A DNA stretch of 64,000 nucleotides from Aselliscus stoliczkanus (taxonomy: Eukaryota; Chordata; Mammalia; Chiroptera; Hipposideridae): the NCBI GenBank assembly GCA_033961575.1, contig CM066728.1, positions 178,861,678 to 178,925,677 on the forward strand. The letters run 5' to 3'. Below, in pieces: positions 1 through 11,830 of this stretch; within the stretch, counting starts at the first letter, position 1, and each line of letters begins with the position of its first letter. Both the position numbers and the translations under genes were made by a program. The notes beneath the pieces were generated by a model. The model was not told where the DNA came from. It saw only the letters and a program-made list of their open reading frames with translations, and searched no databases.

Positions 1-1644
1 TGGAGATTTCAATGGCCTGGTTTAATAGATGCTTTGTATTATACTTGGAATAACTAGAGAAAAACATTTAAGTAAACAGCATTGTATCAAATAAGGTACT
101 CTAACTTTGGCTTTAGAACGACTACATGCTCAGTGTTGTAGAATATAAACAAGATCCAAATAACACTAAAAGCAATAGGATTACAAAGAGGATAGAGTTG
201 ATGTGGGTTGGGATGTGAGGGAAACTTCCCAGAAAAAGAAAGGTTTGAATCAGACCCTGAGGTAGAAATGTGGAGAGCATTCCAGACAGGAAAAAAGTTG
301 GAAACAGATTCATAGGGAAATGGTGTGTTGGGAAGCCAACAAGTGGTTGAGCCTGGCAGAAGTTCATTCTATTTCAGGAAAGTAATTTTGGAAAAGGGAG
401 GGAGTTCATTTAGTGGAAAACCTTTGGTGTGAGGATGCTAATCAATTAAGATATAATGAGAAAAACTAGAATAAAAGCCTAAAGATGGTGTTAGAGAGAG
501 AAAAAGAAAAATAGCAAATGACAAGTGTGTATGGTCAAAGTGATTCCTTCTATGATCTTGACCACAAGGAGAAGAACTCCACAACTACTTTTAGTGAAGG
601 ATTTCCACCTAGAATTCTAGGCAAGCCCACTAAAATCTCAAATTCCTAAGGGCAAAAGTGATTTTGCATACCATCTACCCATCCACTAACAGGATGCTCA
701 TGTCTGAATTATAACAGCCAACAGGAATTCTGTGTCATTTTTAATGTACTATCACCTAGAAGATGGTGTGACTAGAGAATGGGAGCCAGAATTTAGGAGT
801 TTTAAGTAAATCAAGCTGCCTGTACATAAACAAGCACTTGGGTATTTCTGTGTGATAGTGGGATGTCAATAGAGAATGGGGGCAGGGGGCATGAGGGAGA
901 GAAGACTGAAGCTATTCTGTATAATTGGACCTAGTTTTGATGCCATTCTACTGTTTGCCATGCTCTGTGAAGGAAGTACTTTTAAAGCAAATGGCGTGTT
1001 TGTAATGAGATGATACATGTATATCCATTTTTCCCAAAAGTTATTTGTTATTTTTTTTTTAGTAGCAAAAAAGGCTTCCCAAGAATCATTTGCAGTGTTG
1101 GCAACCTCCATTTTATTTTTCTTAAGACATGATTTAGAAGACGAGGCACACTGGCATAGCTGAAATAGTCACTTTGACTGCATTGTTCTCCACTGGAAAT
1201 GAGTGCTTTGTCATCTCAGGTATTTTGCAGTCTTGACTATAATGATTTTTAGGGAGCCAAAACCTCATGCCAAGCCGGCTTACCTCCAAGGTAAGCATGG
1301 TTCTATCTGCTGTTTCCTGAGCCACACAAGCTGCTCTTTTACAGAGAGCCCTGATTCTCATGGTGCTATTTATCATATATGCTTTTGGTTAATTTTTGGC
1401 CTTTAAACATATTTTTACTCTCTATTGTCTAACATCCCCTGTGATCTTTTATTTTTTTCTACGCCCCTCTAAAGAGTTTTATAAAATAAAGAAGTTGTTT
1501 ATGAGGGGCAGCAAATCCAACTGTTAAGGTTGAGTGTAACTCAACCTTTTCTAACCTTGTCTATCTTCTCTGTGTCCTTCATAATTCGTCTGTCCTTAGT
1601 GACTTAAGATAGAAGGGGTAACCTGAGTTCCCCGTCCCAACTTC

Positions 1645-1770
1645 AGGGAAATTGCTAGTTTCTTTGAGCCTCAGTTTGTTTATCTATAAAATGGAGATAG
1701 TGACACCTAGATAACTCTGCTTACTTCAGAGTTAGAAGGGTTACATAGATGAAGAGTCTTCGTGAACTTC
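1645..1770 (+). repeat. MIR SINE fragment
   Basis: The run 'GCCTCAGTTTGTTTATCTATAA' followed by 'AAATGGAGATAGTGACACCTA' matches the core/3' part of MIR in sense orientation. Confidence 0.5.
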
Positions 1771-2194
1771 AGTCAGTCATATAAACGCAAGTGGTTATGA
1801 GTACCACACTGCCTATCTTCTGAAATTCTGCAATACTCATGGGTTTGCCAAATAGTTTAGCAATTAGCTCATCACTACTACCTGACATTGTTGACTATGA
1901 CTCCTGGGTGTTTGTCAGTTCTCCCCATCTTTGCTGAAAGCATGTTGAAGGTGGTGAGCATGTTTCCCACTTCTGTATCTGTCACACAGCTTGGAAGTGA
2001 ATGCTTAAGTGATAAATTAATGTTGGCATGTCATAAATGTTCTTTCCCCTAATCTCCATAACCCATGACTACTTCGTCTGACTCAGTCCAGGAAGAATTC
2101 TCACTCTATTCATTTAATGTCAATCCTCACAGTAATCATCCATATATTTAACAAATATTTACTGAGCACCCAGTAATTACAGTTCATATTAGCT

Positions 2195-2440
2195 ACTATT
2201 TACAGAGCGCTTAATCTGTGCCAGGCTCAGTGCTTAAACCCTTTACCTAGATGTTCTCACTTAAACCTCATAATAGTCCTTTGAAGTAGGGATTGCTATT
2301 ATCCCCATTTTAAATATGAATAACTTGTTAAGTGATTTGCCCAAGGTTATGCAATTGGAAAGTGGCACAGTTCATTCACAGATAATCCAATTCCAGAGCC
2401 CAAGGTCTTCCACATTATGTCACAATGCCACCAGAAACAT
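2195..2440 (-). repeat. MIR SINE
   Basis: Antisense MIR: 'GTGCCAGGCTCAGTGCTTAAA', then 'TATTATCCCCATTTTA', 'CTTGTTAAGTGATTTGCCCA' and 'AGGTTATGCA' appear in the expected order. Confidence 0.75.
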
Positions 2441-2760
2441 CTGTGATGTGCCAGGCACTGGAGTTGGTGCTGGAGATATGAAGATGAATAGATCCAAGCC
2501 ATTGCTAGTCTTGTGGAGTAGAGAGTCTAGTGAGAAAGATAGACAAGTAGACAAATAACTGCAGTGCAGGTGAGCTTAAGGGAAGCAAAGAAAGCTATTA
2601 GGAAGAAGGAGACAGTAGCGTGCTTCAGGAAGAAAGATCTAGCTTTGCCCAGTGGTAGGGCTCTCAAAAAAAAATTCAGAGAGGAGGGGGATCTTTAGGA
2701 TCTAACCTGAGAGGCAGAAGGTTTGCCAGCCAGAGAAGCTGGTATTCTAGATACTCAGCA
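2440..2760 (-). repeat. L2-like LINE fragment
   Basis: 'TGCCAGGCACTGGAGTTGGT', then 'GGAGATATGAAGATGAATAG', and later 'AGTCTAGTGAGAAAGATAGA' are typical of diverged antisense L2 3' sequence. Confidence 0.5.
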
Positions 2761-2883
2761 AAGTTGAGTGTAGGGGTGCCCTGAGATTAAACCAGAAATA
2801 TACTTTCAAATTTCTTTGTTAAAGCACATTATAGGCGAATCAAGGATTTGAACCTTGGCCAGTGGGTAAATAGGAGCCAATGG

Positions 2884-3295
2884 ATGTTTTTAAATAACCT
2901 TTACTTTGAAATAATTTTAGTTTTTAAAAAGTCACAAAAATAGTACACAGAGCTCCCTTATACCCATCCCCTCGATTCCATAGTTGTTAACATTTTGGGA
3001 CCATTTGAGAATAATGTCAGGTGATATCCCATTGTATTTTAACACTTCAGTGTTTGTTACCTAAATACAAGGATGCTGTTGTAAATAACCACAAAATCAA
3101 GAAATGACATTACTTCAGTATCACCATCTCATGCACGGACTATTCAAATTTTGCCAGTTGTCCCATCAATGTCCTTTATAGGTCAAAATCAATCCAGGGT
3201 TGTGTTGCATTTGGTTGTCATTTCTTTTTAGACTACATCAATCTTGGACAGTCTTTTGTCTTTCATATCCTGGGTATTATTGAAGAATATAGGAG
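2884..3295 (-). mobile_element. Old L1 fragment, antisense
   Basis: The text 'AATAATTTTAGTTTTTAAAA' through 'CAAAAATAGTACACAGAGCT' and 'CAAATTTTGCCAGTTGTCCC' to 'CATTTGGTTGTCATTTC' matches the antisense L1MC/ME-type 3' region as I remember it. Confidence 0.65.
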
Positions 3296-5672
3296 TTCTA
3301 GTCAAGATGGCAAAACAGATAAACTATGTGTTCACCTTCTCCCATGACCACATCAAAATTGTAACTAAATTATAGAAAAATCAACCTAGAGAACCATCTG
3401 AAGACTAGCTTACAGAAGAATGTAAAGAAGTCACACTGAGACTGGTAGGAGGGGCGGAGATGCAAAACAGGCTGACCCCACACCCATGTGCGATGGTTAA
3501 AAATTGGGAGAAATATCTCAGCTGCAGAGGTCCCCACTGAGGAGTGAGGGCCCCAACCCCACACTGGGCTCCCCAACCCACAGCACCAATGCCAGGAAGA
3601 GGAGCCCTCACAACATCTGGCTGTGAAAGTCAGCAGGGATTCCATCCATCTGGGTGAGACAAAAGGCTGCTAGAAACCCAGGTTTCTTTTTAAGGGGCCT
3701 GGGCACAGACTCTGGCTTGCAGGCACTCACCCTGGGTGAGTGACAGCACCTTGGGGGTGCCAGAGACATACAGAAAGAAACTGAGTTGTATGGCTCCAGG
3801 GCAAAAGCTAGAGGGACAGCCACCATGGCCACTGTATTGAGCTCTTCGCCAACACTGCCAAATCTGAATCTGCATTAGCCTGGTAAACACCACTCATTCC
3901 ATCTTAACAACTCCCTGAGACCTGGGCCCACCCAGCTAGCACACTACTCAATGCTCTTTCAGCAGTTTAGGCTTACATTTAGCCAACAGGCAGTGACAGG
4001 CTTCAGGATGTCCCGTGCCATTTTCTTAGCAGCCCCAAGCCCAGTAATGGCAATTGGCCTCAGTTTGCAGCATGGCCTCTCCCACAAGGCGTCCAGGCAC
4101 AGCACAGACAGCAACCAACTGCAGAATGCTTTGTAACTCCTACCAGGTAGCCCAAGTGGCAGTCACAGGCAGCAGCTGACCTTGGCCTGCCCTAGAGCAC
4201 GTCCCAAGAGGCCCCTGAACCAACACACCCAGTGGCTGACTTAAACCACAGCAGAGCACCAACCAATTAGCTCCACAAGTGGCACACCCAAGTGTGGTCT
4301 TGGCAGGCACAAGAGCCCTCTGGGGAAAATCCCATTCTGTGGGGTCAGCTTCAATATAGCAGCTTATACAATGTGGTCATGGCCAACCCCCACAATCCAT
4401 CAGCCTCAGGGTCAACCCAACCCACTAGGGTGCCAACAGCAATCAAGGCTCAACTACAAGAGGAGGACACACACAACCTACACAAGGGAGACAACTGGAG
4501 CACCCAGCTCAGGTGACCAGGGAGATTATGCCACTGGGCTCCATAGGTCACCTACTACATAAGGCTACCTGGCAAGACTGAGAGATGTAGCATATCTACC
4601 CAACACCTAGAGGCAAATATAGAGAGGCAGCCAAAATGAGGAGAAAAAGAAACAGGTCCCAAATGAAAGAACTGGAGAAAACTCCAGAGAAAGAACTAAA
4701 CAAAATGGAGGCAAACAATCTACCACATACAGTGTTCAAAATACTGGTTATAAGAATGCTCTGGAACTTAGGGGAAGAATAGGGGAACTCAGTGACAACT
4801 TCAACAAAGACATATTAAGCATTAAAAAGGACATAGGAACCATAAAAGAACCAGTCAGAAATAAAGAATACAATAACTGAAATGAAGAATACATTAGAAG
4901 GAATCAACAGCAGATTAAGTGAAACAGAGGATTAAGTGAAACAGAGGATCAAATCAGCTATTTGGAAAACAAGGTACCAGAAAACACCCAACCAGAGCAG
5001 CAAAAAGGAAAAAGAATCAAAAAAAAATAAAATGAGGGTAGTTTAAGGAGCCTCTGGGACAACATCAAACATACCAACAAGTGCATCATAGAGATACCAG
5101 AAGGAGAAGAGAGTGAGGAATTGAGAACCTATTTGAATAAATAATGACAGAAAACTTCCCTAACCTGGAGAACAAAATATAAATACAAGTCCAGGAAGCA
5201 CAGAGAGTCCCAAACATTAAAATGCCATAGGTTAAAAACAAAGAGAATTTTAAATGCAGCAAGAGAAAGGTAGTTTGTTACCTACAAGGGAGATCCCATA
5301 AGACTGTCAGCTGATTTCTCATCAGAAACTTTGCAGGCCAGAAGGGATTGGCATGAAATATCCAAAGTGATGAAAAGCAAGGATCTACAACCAAGAGGAC
5401 TCTACCCAGCCTAACTATCATTTAAAATGGAAGGATAAAAAGCTTCCCAGACAAGAAAAAGCTAAAGGAGTTCATCACCATGAAACCAGTATTACAAGAA
5501 ATGTTAAAGGGACATTTTTAAGAAGAAGAAGGGGGGAGGGGAAGAACATAAATATGAATAATAAAATGATAACTTAACTACATACCTATTAGTAATCACT
5601 TTAAATGAAAATGGATTAAATGTTCCAATCCAGAGATATTGGGCAGCTGAATGCATAAGAAAACAAGATCCC

Positions 5673-5862
5673 AGAGAGTACGGGGGTAAAGGAGATGGTA
5701 GAAGAGGGTAAAGGGGGCCAAATATATGGTGATGGAAGGAGAACTGACTGGATGTTGAGCCCACAACGTGATATACAGATGATGTATTATAGAATTGTAC
5801 ACTTGAAACCTATGTAATTTTAGTAACCATTGTCACCCCAATAAATTTAATAAAAATTAAAA
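5673..5862 (+). mobile_element. 5'-truncated L1 3' end nested in the composite L1
   Basis: 'ATATATGGTGATGGAAGGAG' through 'GTATTATAGAATTGTACACT' to an A-rich end duplicates the L1 3' end at 30719-30915. It interrupts the endonuclease-coding text between ..AAAACAAGA and CCCATACATC, with AAGA(T)CCC on both sides as a likely target-site duplication. Confidence 0.75.
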
Positions 5863-7272
5863 AAAAGACCCATACATCTGCTATCTACCAGAGATCCACT
5901 TCAGATCAAAACACACACAGACTGAAAGTAAAGGGATGGAAAGATATTGCATGCAAATTGAAATTTTAAAAGCTGGGAAAACAATACTTATATCAGACAA
6001 GATAGAAAAAAGAAATCAAAGGAATCCAAATCATAAAGGAAGAAGTAAAACTGTCATTATTTGCCGATAATATGTACTATATGTGGAGAACCCTTAAGAT
6101 TCCACCAAAAAAAAAAAAAAACTATAGAACTGATAAATGAATTCAGTAAAGTAGCAGAATACAAAATTAATGTTCAGAAATCAGTAGTATTTTTATACAC
6201 TAATGATGAGCTATCAGAGAGAAAGTAAGGAAACAATCCCATTTACAATTGCATCAAAAGAATAAAATAAAATACTTAGGAATAAATTTAACCAAGGAGT
6301 TAAAAGACCTGTACACAGAAAATTATAAGACATTGAAGAAATCAAAGAAGATAAAAATAAATGGAAGCACATAGCATTCTCATGGATAGAAAGAATTAAC
6401 ATAGTTAAAATGTTCATACTACCCAAAGCAATCTATAGGTTCCTTGTAATCCCTATCAAAATACCAATGGCATTTTTCACAGAATAAGAACAAATCTAAA
6501 ATGTATACGGAAACACAAAAGACTTCAAATAGCCACAGCAATCTTGAGAAAGATCAAAGTTTGAGGCATTACACTATATCAAATTATGCTACACACCTGG
6601 TATCAAATTATGCTACAAGACTATAGTAATCAAAACAGCATGTTATTGCCATAAAAACAGACACATAGATCACTGGAACAGATAGAGAACCCAGACATAA
6701 ACTCATGCCTATATGGTCATGTAATGTATGACAAAGGAGGCAAGAATATACAGTGGGGTACAGACACTCTACTCAATAAATGGTGTTGGGAAAACTGGAC
6801 AGATACATGGGAAACAATGAAACTAGACCACCTTCCTATACCATATACAAGAATGAACTCAAAATGGATTCAAGACTTAAATGTAAGGCCCCAAACCATA
6901 GAACTCCTAGAAGAAAACTAGGCAGTAAACTCTATGACATTGCTCTTAGTAATATTTTTTTCTGATCTATCTCTTCGGGCAAGAGAAACAACAACAACAA
7001 AAAGGCATCATTGTCAATTCAGGTTTAGTGTTGTCACCAAATAGTTTGCAACGCCTTGAAGAAAACTTTGTGCGGTTCAGAGCTTTTGGGACTTTGAAAT
7101 TGGTGGTGGTAGTTGTTTAGTGGACACAACAGAGATGGTTGACCAAAAGTGACTAATTCAAACATCTACACACAGTGCACTGCGGTTCCACTCAGTTTAA
7201 GTCACCTCATACTTAACTGAGTATCTGCTGTGTTCCAGGCACCATGCTCAGCAGTGAGGTAAAAGTGATGTG

Positions 7273-7730
7273 TTGGTTTCCTAGGGTTGCTGTAACAAAG
7301 TTACACCATTGGTGTCATTTAAAACAATAGAAATTTAATCCCTCCCTGTTCTGGAGGCAAAAATCAAGTTCAAAATCAGTGTCAGCAGGGCAATTCTCCC
7401 TCTGAAACCTGTGAGGGAAAATCCTTCTTTGCCTCTTCCAGCTCCTGGTGTTTGCCAGCAATTCTTGATATTTTTTGGCTTATAGATGTATCACTGCAAT
7501 CTCTGTCTCTGTCATTACATGGCATTCTCTCTGGTGTGTCCCTCCCATTTTATGACAACAGTCATATTGGATTAAGGACCCACCCTACTCTAATATGACC
7601 TCATCTTAAGTGATTACATCTGCAATGACCCTAGTTCCAAATGTCACATTCTGAGGTACTGGGGATTAGGATTCTGACATATCTTTTTTTGAGGCGGGTA
7701 CTTATCAACTCCTAACAACTGGTCTACCAA
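7273..7730 (-). mobile_element. MaLR (MST/MLT1-type) solo LTR, antisense
   Basis: It begins 'TGTTGGTTTCCTAGGGTTGC', followed by 'TGTAACAAAG'. 'AAGTGATTACATCTGCAATG' and 'GGTACTGGGGATTAGGATTC' come later. Read on the minus strand this is an ERVL-MaLR LTR, with no internal sequence. It sits inside the ORF2 remnant of the composite L1. Confidence 0.75.
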
Positions 7731-8424
7731 AATACCCATAGCCTCATGCTCTCATCAAAGGAATAGGTTACAAGTATGTTGAACACAGCAAAGGAAACAA
7801 TCAACAGTGAAAAAGCAAACCATATATCTGAAAAGGAGTGAATCTCCAAAATATATAAGGAACTCCTACAACTCAGTGGCAAATAAAAATAGTAAATAAC
7901 CTAATTAAAAATGGGCTAAATACTTGAATAGACATGTTTTCAAGGAAGACACAGAAATGGCCAACAGGCATATGAAAAATATTAATCATCAGAGAAATAC
8001 AAATCCAAACCACAATGAGATATGATCTCAGACTTGTCAAGGTGGCTGTTACAAAAAAACAAAAGACCACACATATTGGAGAGGATGTGGAGAAATTGGA
8101 ACCTTTGCACATTGTTGGTGGGAATGCAAAATGATGCAGCCACTATGGAACACAGTATGGTGATTCTTAAAAATGAAAAAAATAGAGCTACCATATGATC
8201 CAGCAATCCCACTTCTGGGTATTTATCCCCAAAAAATTGAAGTCAGGAACTTGAAGAAATGTGAGTACTCCCATATTCACTGTAGCATTCACAATAGCCC
8301 AGATGTGGAAACAACCTAAATACCACTTGGCAAAAGAATGGATAAAGAAAATGTGGTATATGCATACAAAGGAATATGATTCAGCCTGCAACAAGAAGTA
8401 AATTCTGCAATGTGTGACACAGAT

Positions 8425-8765
8425 AAACTTTTTTTTAAGATTTTTTTTTAATTGGGGAATTGGGGGAGGGGAACAGTGTTGGGGAATTGGGGAGGGGGAC
8501 CAGCCAAGTTGTTGTTCTTCAGTCTTCATTGTGAAGGGTGCCAGTTGCCATCTGGCTTCTCATCGGCAGCTCATGGCCTCTAAGCTCAAGGTACTATGTT
8601 CAGTCTTAGTTGCGGGTGGGTGTAGCCACCATCCCATGCGAGAATCAAACCCAGCAGCCTTGTTGTTAAGAGCGCATGCCCTATCCACTGAGCCATCTGG
8701 GCGGCAGCTCAGCTCAAGTTGCCGAGTTCAATCTGTAGTAGTTGCGGGTGGGCAACTAAGGGTAT
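8425..8765 (-). mobile_element. Rhin-like tRNA-derived SINE, antisense, in L1 3' sequence
   Basis: On the minus strand it reads 'CAGATGGCTCAGTGGATAGG', then 'TTTGATTCTCGCATGGGATG' (a B-box-like segment), 'TACCTTGAGC' and the tail 'CCCCAATTCCCCAA' followed by A-rich DNA. The CCCCAATTCCCC tail motif occurs twice. L1 3' UTR text resumes at TATTATGCTAAGTGAAATAA. Confidence 0.8.
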
Positions 8766-10057
8766 TATGCTAAGTGAAATAAGCCAGTCAAAGAAGAACC
8801 AGTACTGCATGATTCCACGTATATAAGGTATTTAAAGTAGTCAAAATGATAGAATCAAAGAATGGAGTGGTGGTTGCCAGGGGCTCAGGGGAGAAGTATG
8901 TGGGGAATTACTAATTAAAAGGCACAAAGTTTCAGTTGTACGACATAAATAAGCTCCAGAGATCTGTACAACGTTGCACCTATAGTCAAAATGCTGTATT
9001 GCACACTTGAAATTTTGTTAAGAGAGTAGACCTCACACTGAGTGTTCTTACTACAATAAAACAAAACAAACAAAAGCAAGTGTGTTGAGAATTTCCAAAA
9101 GTGAGAAGTATTAAATAGAACCATAAAATAGAGGAAAATTTTACCCACTTGAGGGCCTCCTCCCTGAGGAAATAATGTTTTCAATGAATATGAAAAGATG
9201 AGTAAAAGTCAACCAGGTAAGGTAGGGGAAGAAGCACAAATGCCCGCATCCTCTGAAGCCTAGACCAGAGCCTCTGTCCTCCTCAGCACTTATGTGGAAA
9301 CCAGGCCCAGAATCCCGGGAAAGGCCTGTAAGTGTCCCACAGGCCACCAGTGAGGGCCAATCTTGCTCAGCCAGGCTGGCTCCCCCTGTTCTGCAGTCCC
9401 TAACCTCAGAAAGAGTCAATGGCACAGTTTGCAAGGAGGCCCAAGGCTCACAATTGCAGCCTCTATGCAGGGGAGCAGTAGGGGGACCATCTTTGCTTTC
9501 CCTTTTTTGCCTAAATGAAGCAAATACTTGCAACCCAGAATCAGCAAAGTGCTTAATACACAGAGAGCTTCTTCTGACCTCCTCCCTTGAGAATGTAATG
9601 TGCTTTTATCATGGGCAGGCAGAAATGTCTGTTCTATGAATTTATCCAAGCAGCATTGAAGTGGCTTTATGGCTGGCAAAATGCCTTTGCTTCAAGGTCC
9701 CAGTGACTGAATTTCTTCCAGAAGTGGGGGGCAAGGGTGGGGGGAGTGGAGCTGTAGAGCCTCGGCTATGACAAGTTTTAACCTTGGGACAGCATTCTCT
9801 GTGTAGGAGATACAATTTCTTTAGGAGATATACATAGAGTAGTCATCAACATTGGGTATGGTTGTTGAATTTTGTTTCACATCCACAGTCTTTATTATTT
9901 CAAGTTAAAAGTCGGGGCAGGGGGCCCTTGAGCCATTCTCTACTGCTCAGGCCCAATTCTATTTCTTTGAAGTATACTATCTCGTCTAATAAACTGCTTT
10001 TTCACCATTTAAAAAAAAAAAGTCTCGGCAAAGAACCTAGTTTTGCAACATAATAAA

Positions 10058-10500
10058 CAGAGAAAAGTACATAAATGCTGCATGTATGTCTTGGTGACTT
10101 TTCACAAAGTAGATCCAGCACCCAGATCAAAATAACACCCCAGAAACTCCCCACCACACACTGCTCTTCTAATCCTAGCCATCAAGGAGACGTGCCACAC
10201 TGACTTCTAACACCAGGTTAGTTTTGGGCTTTGAGCTTTATATGAATTCAATCATAGTGTGAATTTTTAAATTTATAGCTCTCTTTACTCAATTTTGTTT
10301 GTAAGAGTCATTCATGTTGCTTGTTGTACTTTACTGTCGTTGTTTGATAGTATTTTATGAACTATCATAAAATATAATGTTTTATCTATTCAACTATTGG
10401 TAGACATTTGGGTCGTTCCCCATCTGGGCTATAAATAGTGCTGCTTTGCATATTCTTTTATATGTCTTTTGATGAACATATGCACATTTGGGGGGAGAGT
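10058..10500 (-). mobile_element. Old L1 fragment, antisense
   Basis: 'CACCCAGATCAAAATAACAC', then 'TATGAATTCAATCATAGTGT' and 'TAGACATTTGGGTCGTTCCC' match the antisense L1M 3' region. Confidence 0.65.
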
Positions 10501-10502
10501 AT

Positions 10503-11020
10503 ATGCTTATATTAGTTGTCTATTGTTGCATACCAAATTTCAAAACCAAGTAGCTCACAACAAAAATAAACATTTAGTACCTCTCACAGATTCATGAGTG
10601 AGGAATTTGGAAGCAGCTTGGAAAAGCAGCTCCGGATCAAGATCTCTCATGAGCTTGCAGTCATCTGAAGGTCAGACTAGGTCTGGTAGATCTGCTTTCA
10701 AGGTCGCTCGCTCACATGAGTGCAAAGTTAGTGCTGACAGTTGGTGACCCATCTCAGTTCCTTTGCAAGTGGACCTTCCTTAAGACTGAGTATTCTTGTG
10801 ACATGACAGCTGGCTTCCCCCAGAGTGAGCAGTCAAAGAGAAAGAGCCAAGTGGAAACTATAGGGTTTTTTTATGATTTAGACTTGGAAGTCACATAGCA
10901 TCACTCCTGACTCATCTGTTCATTACAAGTGAGCCACTAAATTCAGCCCATATTCAAGATTCCATCTTTAGAAGGGAGAAGAAGGTAAAGAATATGTGGA
11001 TGTATTTTAAAACCAGTAAT
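10503..11020 (-). mobile_element. MLT1-type MaLR LTR, antisense
   Basis: It opens 'ATATTAGTTGTCTATTGTTG' and contains 'GCTTGCAGTCATCTGAAGGT' and 'GACAGCTGGCTTCCCCCAGA'. It ends 'GTATTTTAAAACCA'. The overall order matches an older MLT1 subfamily; the subfamily is not assigned. Confidence 0.65.
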
Positions 11021-11194
11021 CCCACAACATTTTAAAGCTTGGGACTGACTCAAGCTAGGGATTTAAAATAATTTTATGGAAATTCACACAAGGATCTAAG
11101 AGAAATAGATTCAGCCCAGCCTCTCCTGTTCATTTACAATTCTGTGAATGTTTATAGGACAGCTTTCAAGTTATTTCCTGGAGACACCATGGTA

Positions 11195-11300
11195 CAAGAA
11201 AAAGTACAAAGGCTTTGGAGCTTCACACACCCAAGTTTGCATCCTGGATTCCCTACTTATTAATTTGGGCAAGTGCCCACTGTGATAGTAGACCCCCTCC
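11195..11300 (+). repeat. MIR-like fragment
   Basis: 'AGGCTTTGGAGCTTCACACA', 'TTGCATCCTGGATTCCCTAC' and 'TAATTTGGGCAAG' resemble the MIR 5' part in sense. Confidence 0.45.
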
Positions 11301-11329
11301 ATTTGCTAATTTATCAGGAAATTATTAAC

Positions 11330-11830
11330 TATCTAGAAGGTGCTATGACGAACCCTGTGAGTGACACAAAATGGACTCAGACACAGACCTTGCCTTCAAG
11401 AGGTGTATATTCTGCCTTGACAGGCAGAATACTGTAATACAATCGAGAAAATGATAATGTCTGGAGCAGGTATGGATACAATCCTTTAAATATGGATCCA
11501 ATTTGGATTTATGGAAGTGAAATAAATTTTGAGGGGCAAGGAAAGGACAAAAAGTATTCCAAATTAGGAGTAACAGCTTGAGTAGAGACAAAGCTAGAAA
11601 GCTGGAGGGAGCAAGGGTGGCTGAATTAAGAATAACAAAGTAGTTCACTACAGATATGGATTAAGAATAACAAAGTAGTTCACTACAGATATGGATGGCT
11701 TCAATGTAGGATAGATGAAAGGAGGTAGGGGGAAAAGGGAACTGGGAAGGTAGCTACATATCAGAGTAGCAGGAAGGGATTGAGAGAGTATACACTCAGT
11801 TTTACAGCCTGACAGAAAAAGACATTAAGG
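11330..11830 (-). repeat. L2-like LINE fragment
   Basis: 'CACAGACCTTGCCTTCAAGA' and further on 'GGCAAGGAAAGGACAAAAAG' follow the order of antisense L2. The copy contains a local tandem duplication at 11623-11693. Confidence 0.45.
11623..11693 (+). repeat. Tandem duplication, 36-bp unit, two copies
   Basis: 'GATTAAGAATAACAAAGTAG' plus 'TTCACTACAGATATG' occurs twice head to tail, with one inserted A in the first copy. The copies are otherwise identical, so the event looks recent. Confidence 0.95.

Larger units (their letters stand above)
3296..9066 (+). mobile_element. Composite L1 (5' region, ORF1 remnant, deleted ORF2, 3' UTR), degenerate
   Basis: The element starts near 'GTTCTAGTCAAGATGGC'. 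It has a GC-richer 5' region to about 4620 and a decayed ORF1 whose C-terminal part (5260-5520) reads LSADFS..ETLQARR-like with stops. A fragment of the ORF2 endonuclease domain follows (5590-5990). The sequence then jumps to the reverse transcriptase FADD-type region (about 6050), here FADN, so several hundred codons are missing. ORF2 C-terminal sequence runs 6060-6985 (an open piece at 6724-6921) and resumes at about 7770-8410 after foreign DNA. The 3' UTR ends near 9066. It could instead be two L1 copies side by side. It is non-functional. Confidence 0.8.

Noticed and set aside
1203..1406. 67-aa open frame at the left end, possible upstream exon
   Set aside because: No ADAMTSL1 similarity, no TSP1 cysteine pattern and no matching splice phase (phase 2 is needed before exon A).
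1526..1548. 10-bp inverted repeat with 3-nt loop (AAGGTTGAGT / ACTCAACCTT)
   Set aside because: Too short to be distinctive in a window of this size, with no supporting context.
6724..6921. 65-aa open frame, possible small gene
   Set aside because: It is a surviving piece of the L1 ORF2 C-terminus within a degenerate element.
7273..7730. LTRs here and at 10503, 16961 and 61243 as possible endogenous retrovirus genes
   Set aside because: All are solo MaLR LTRs without internal coding sequence.
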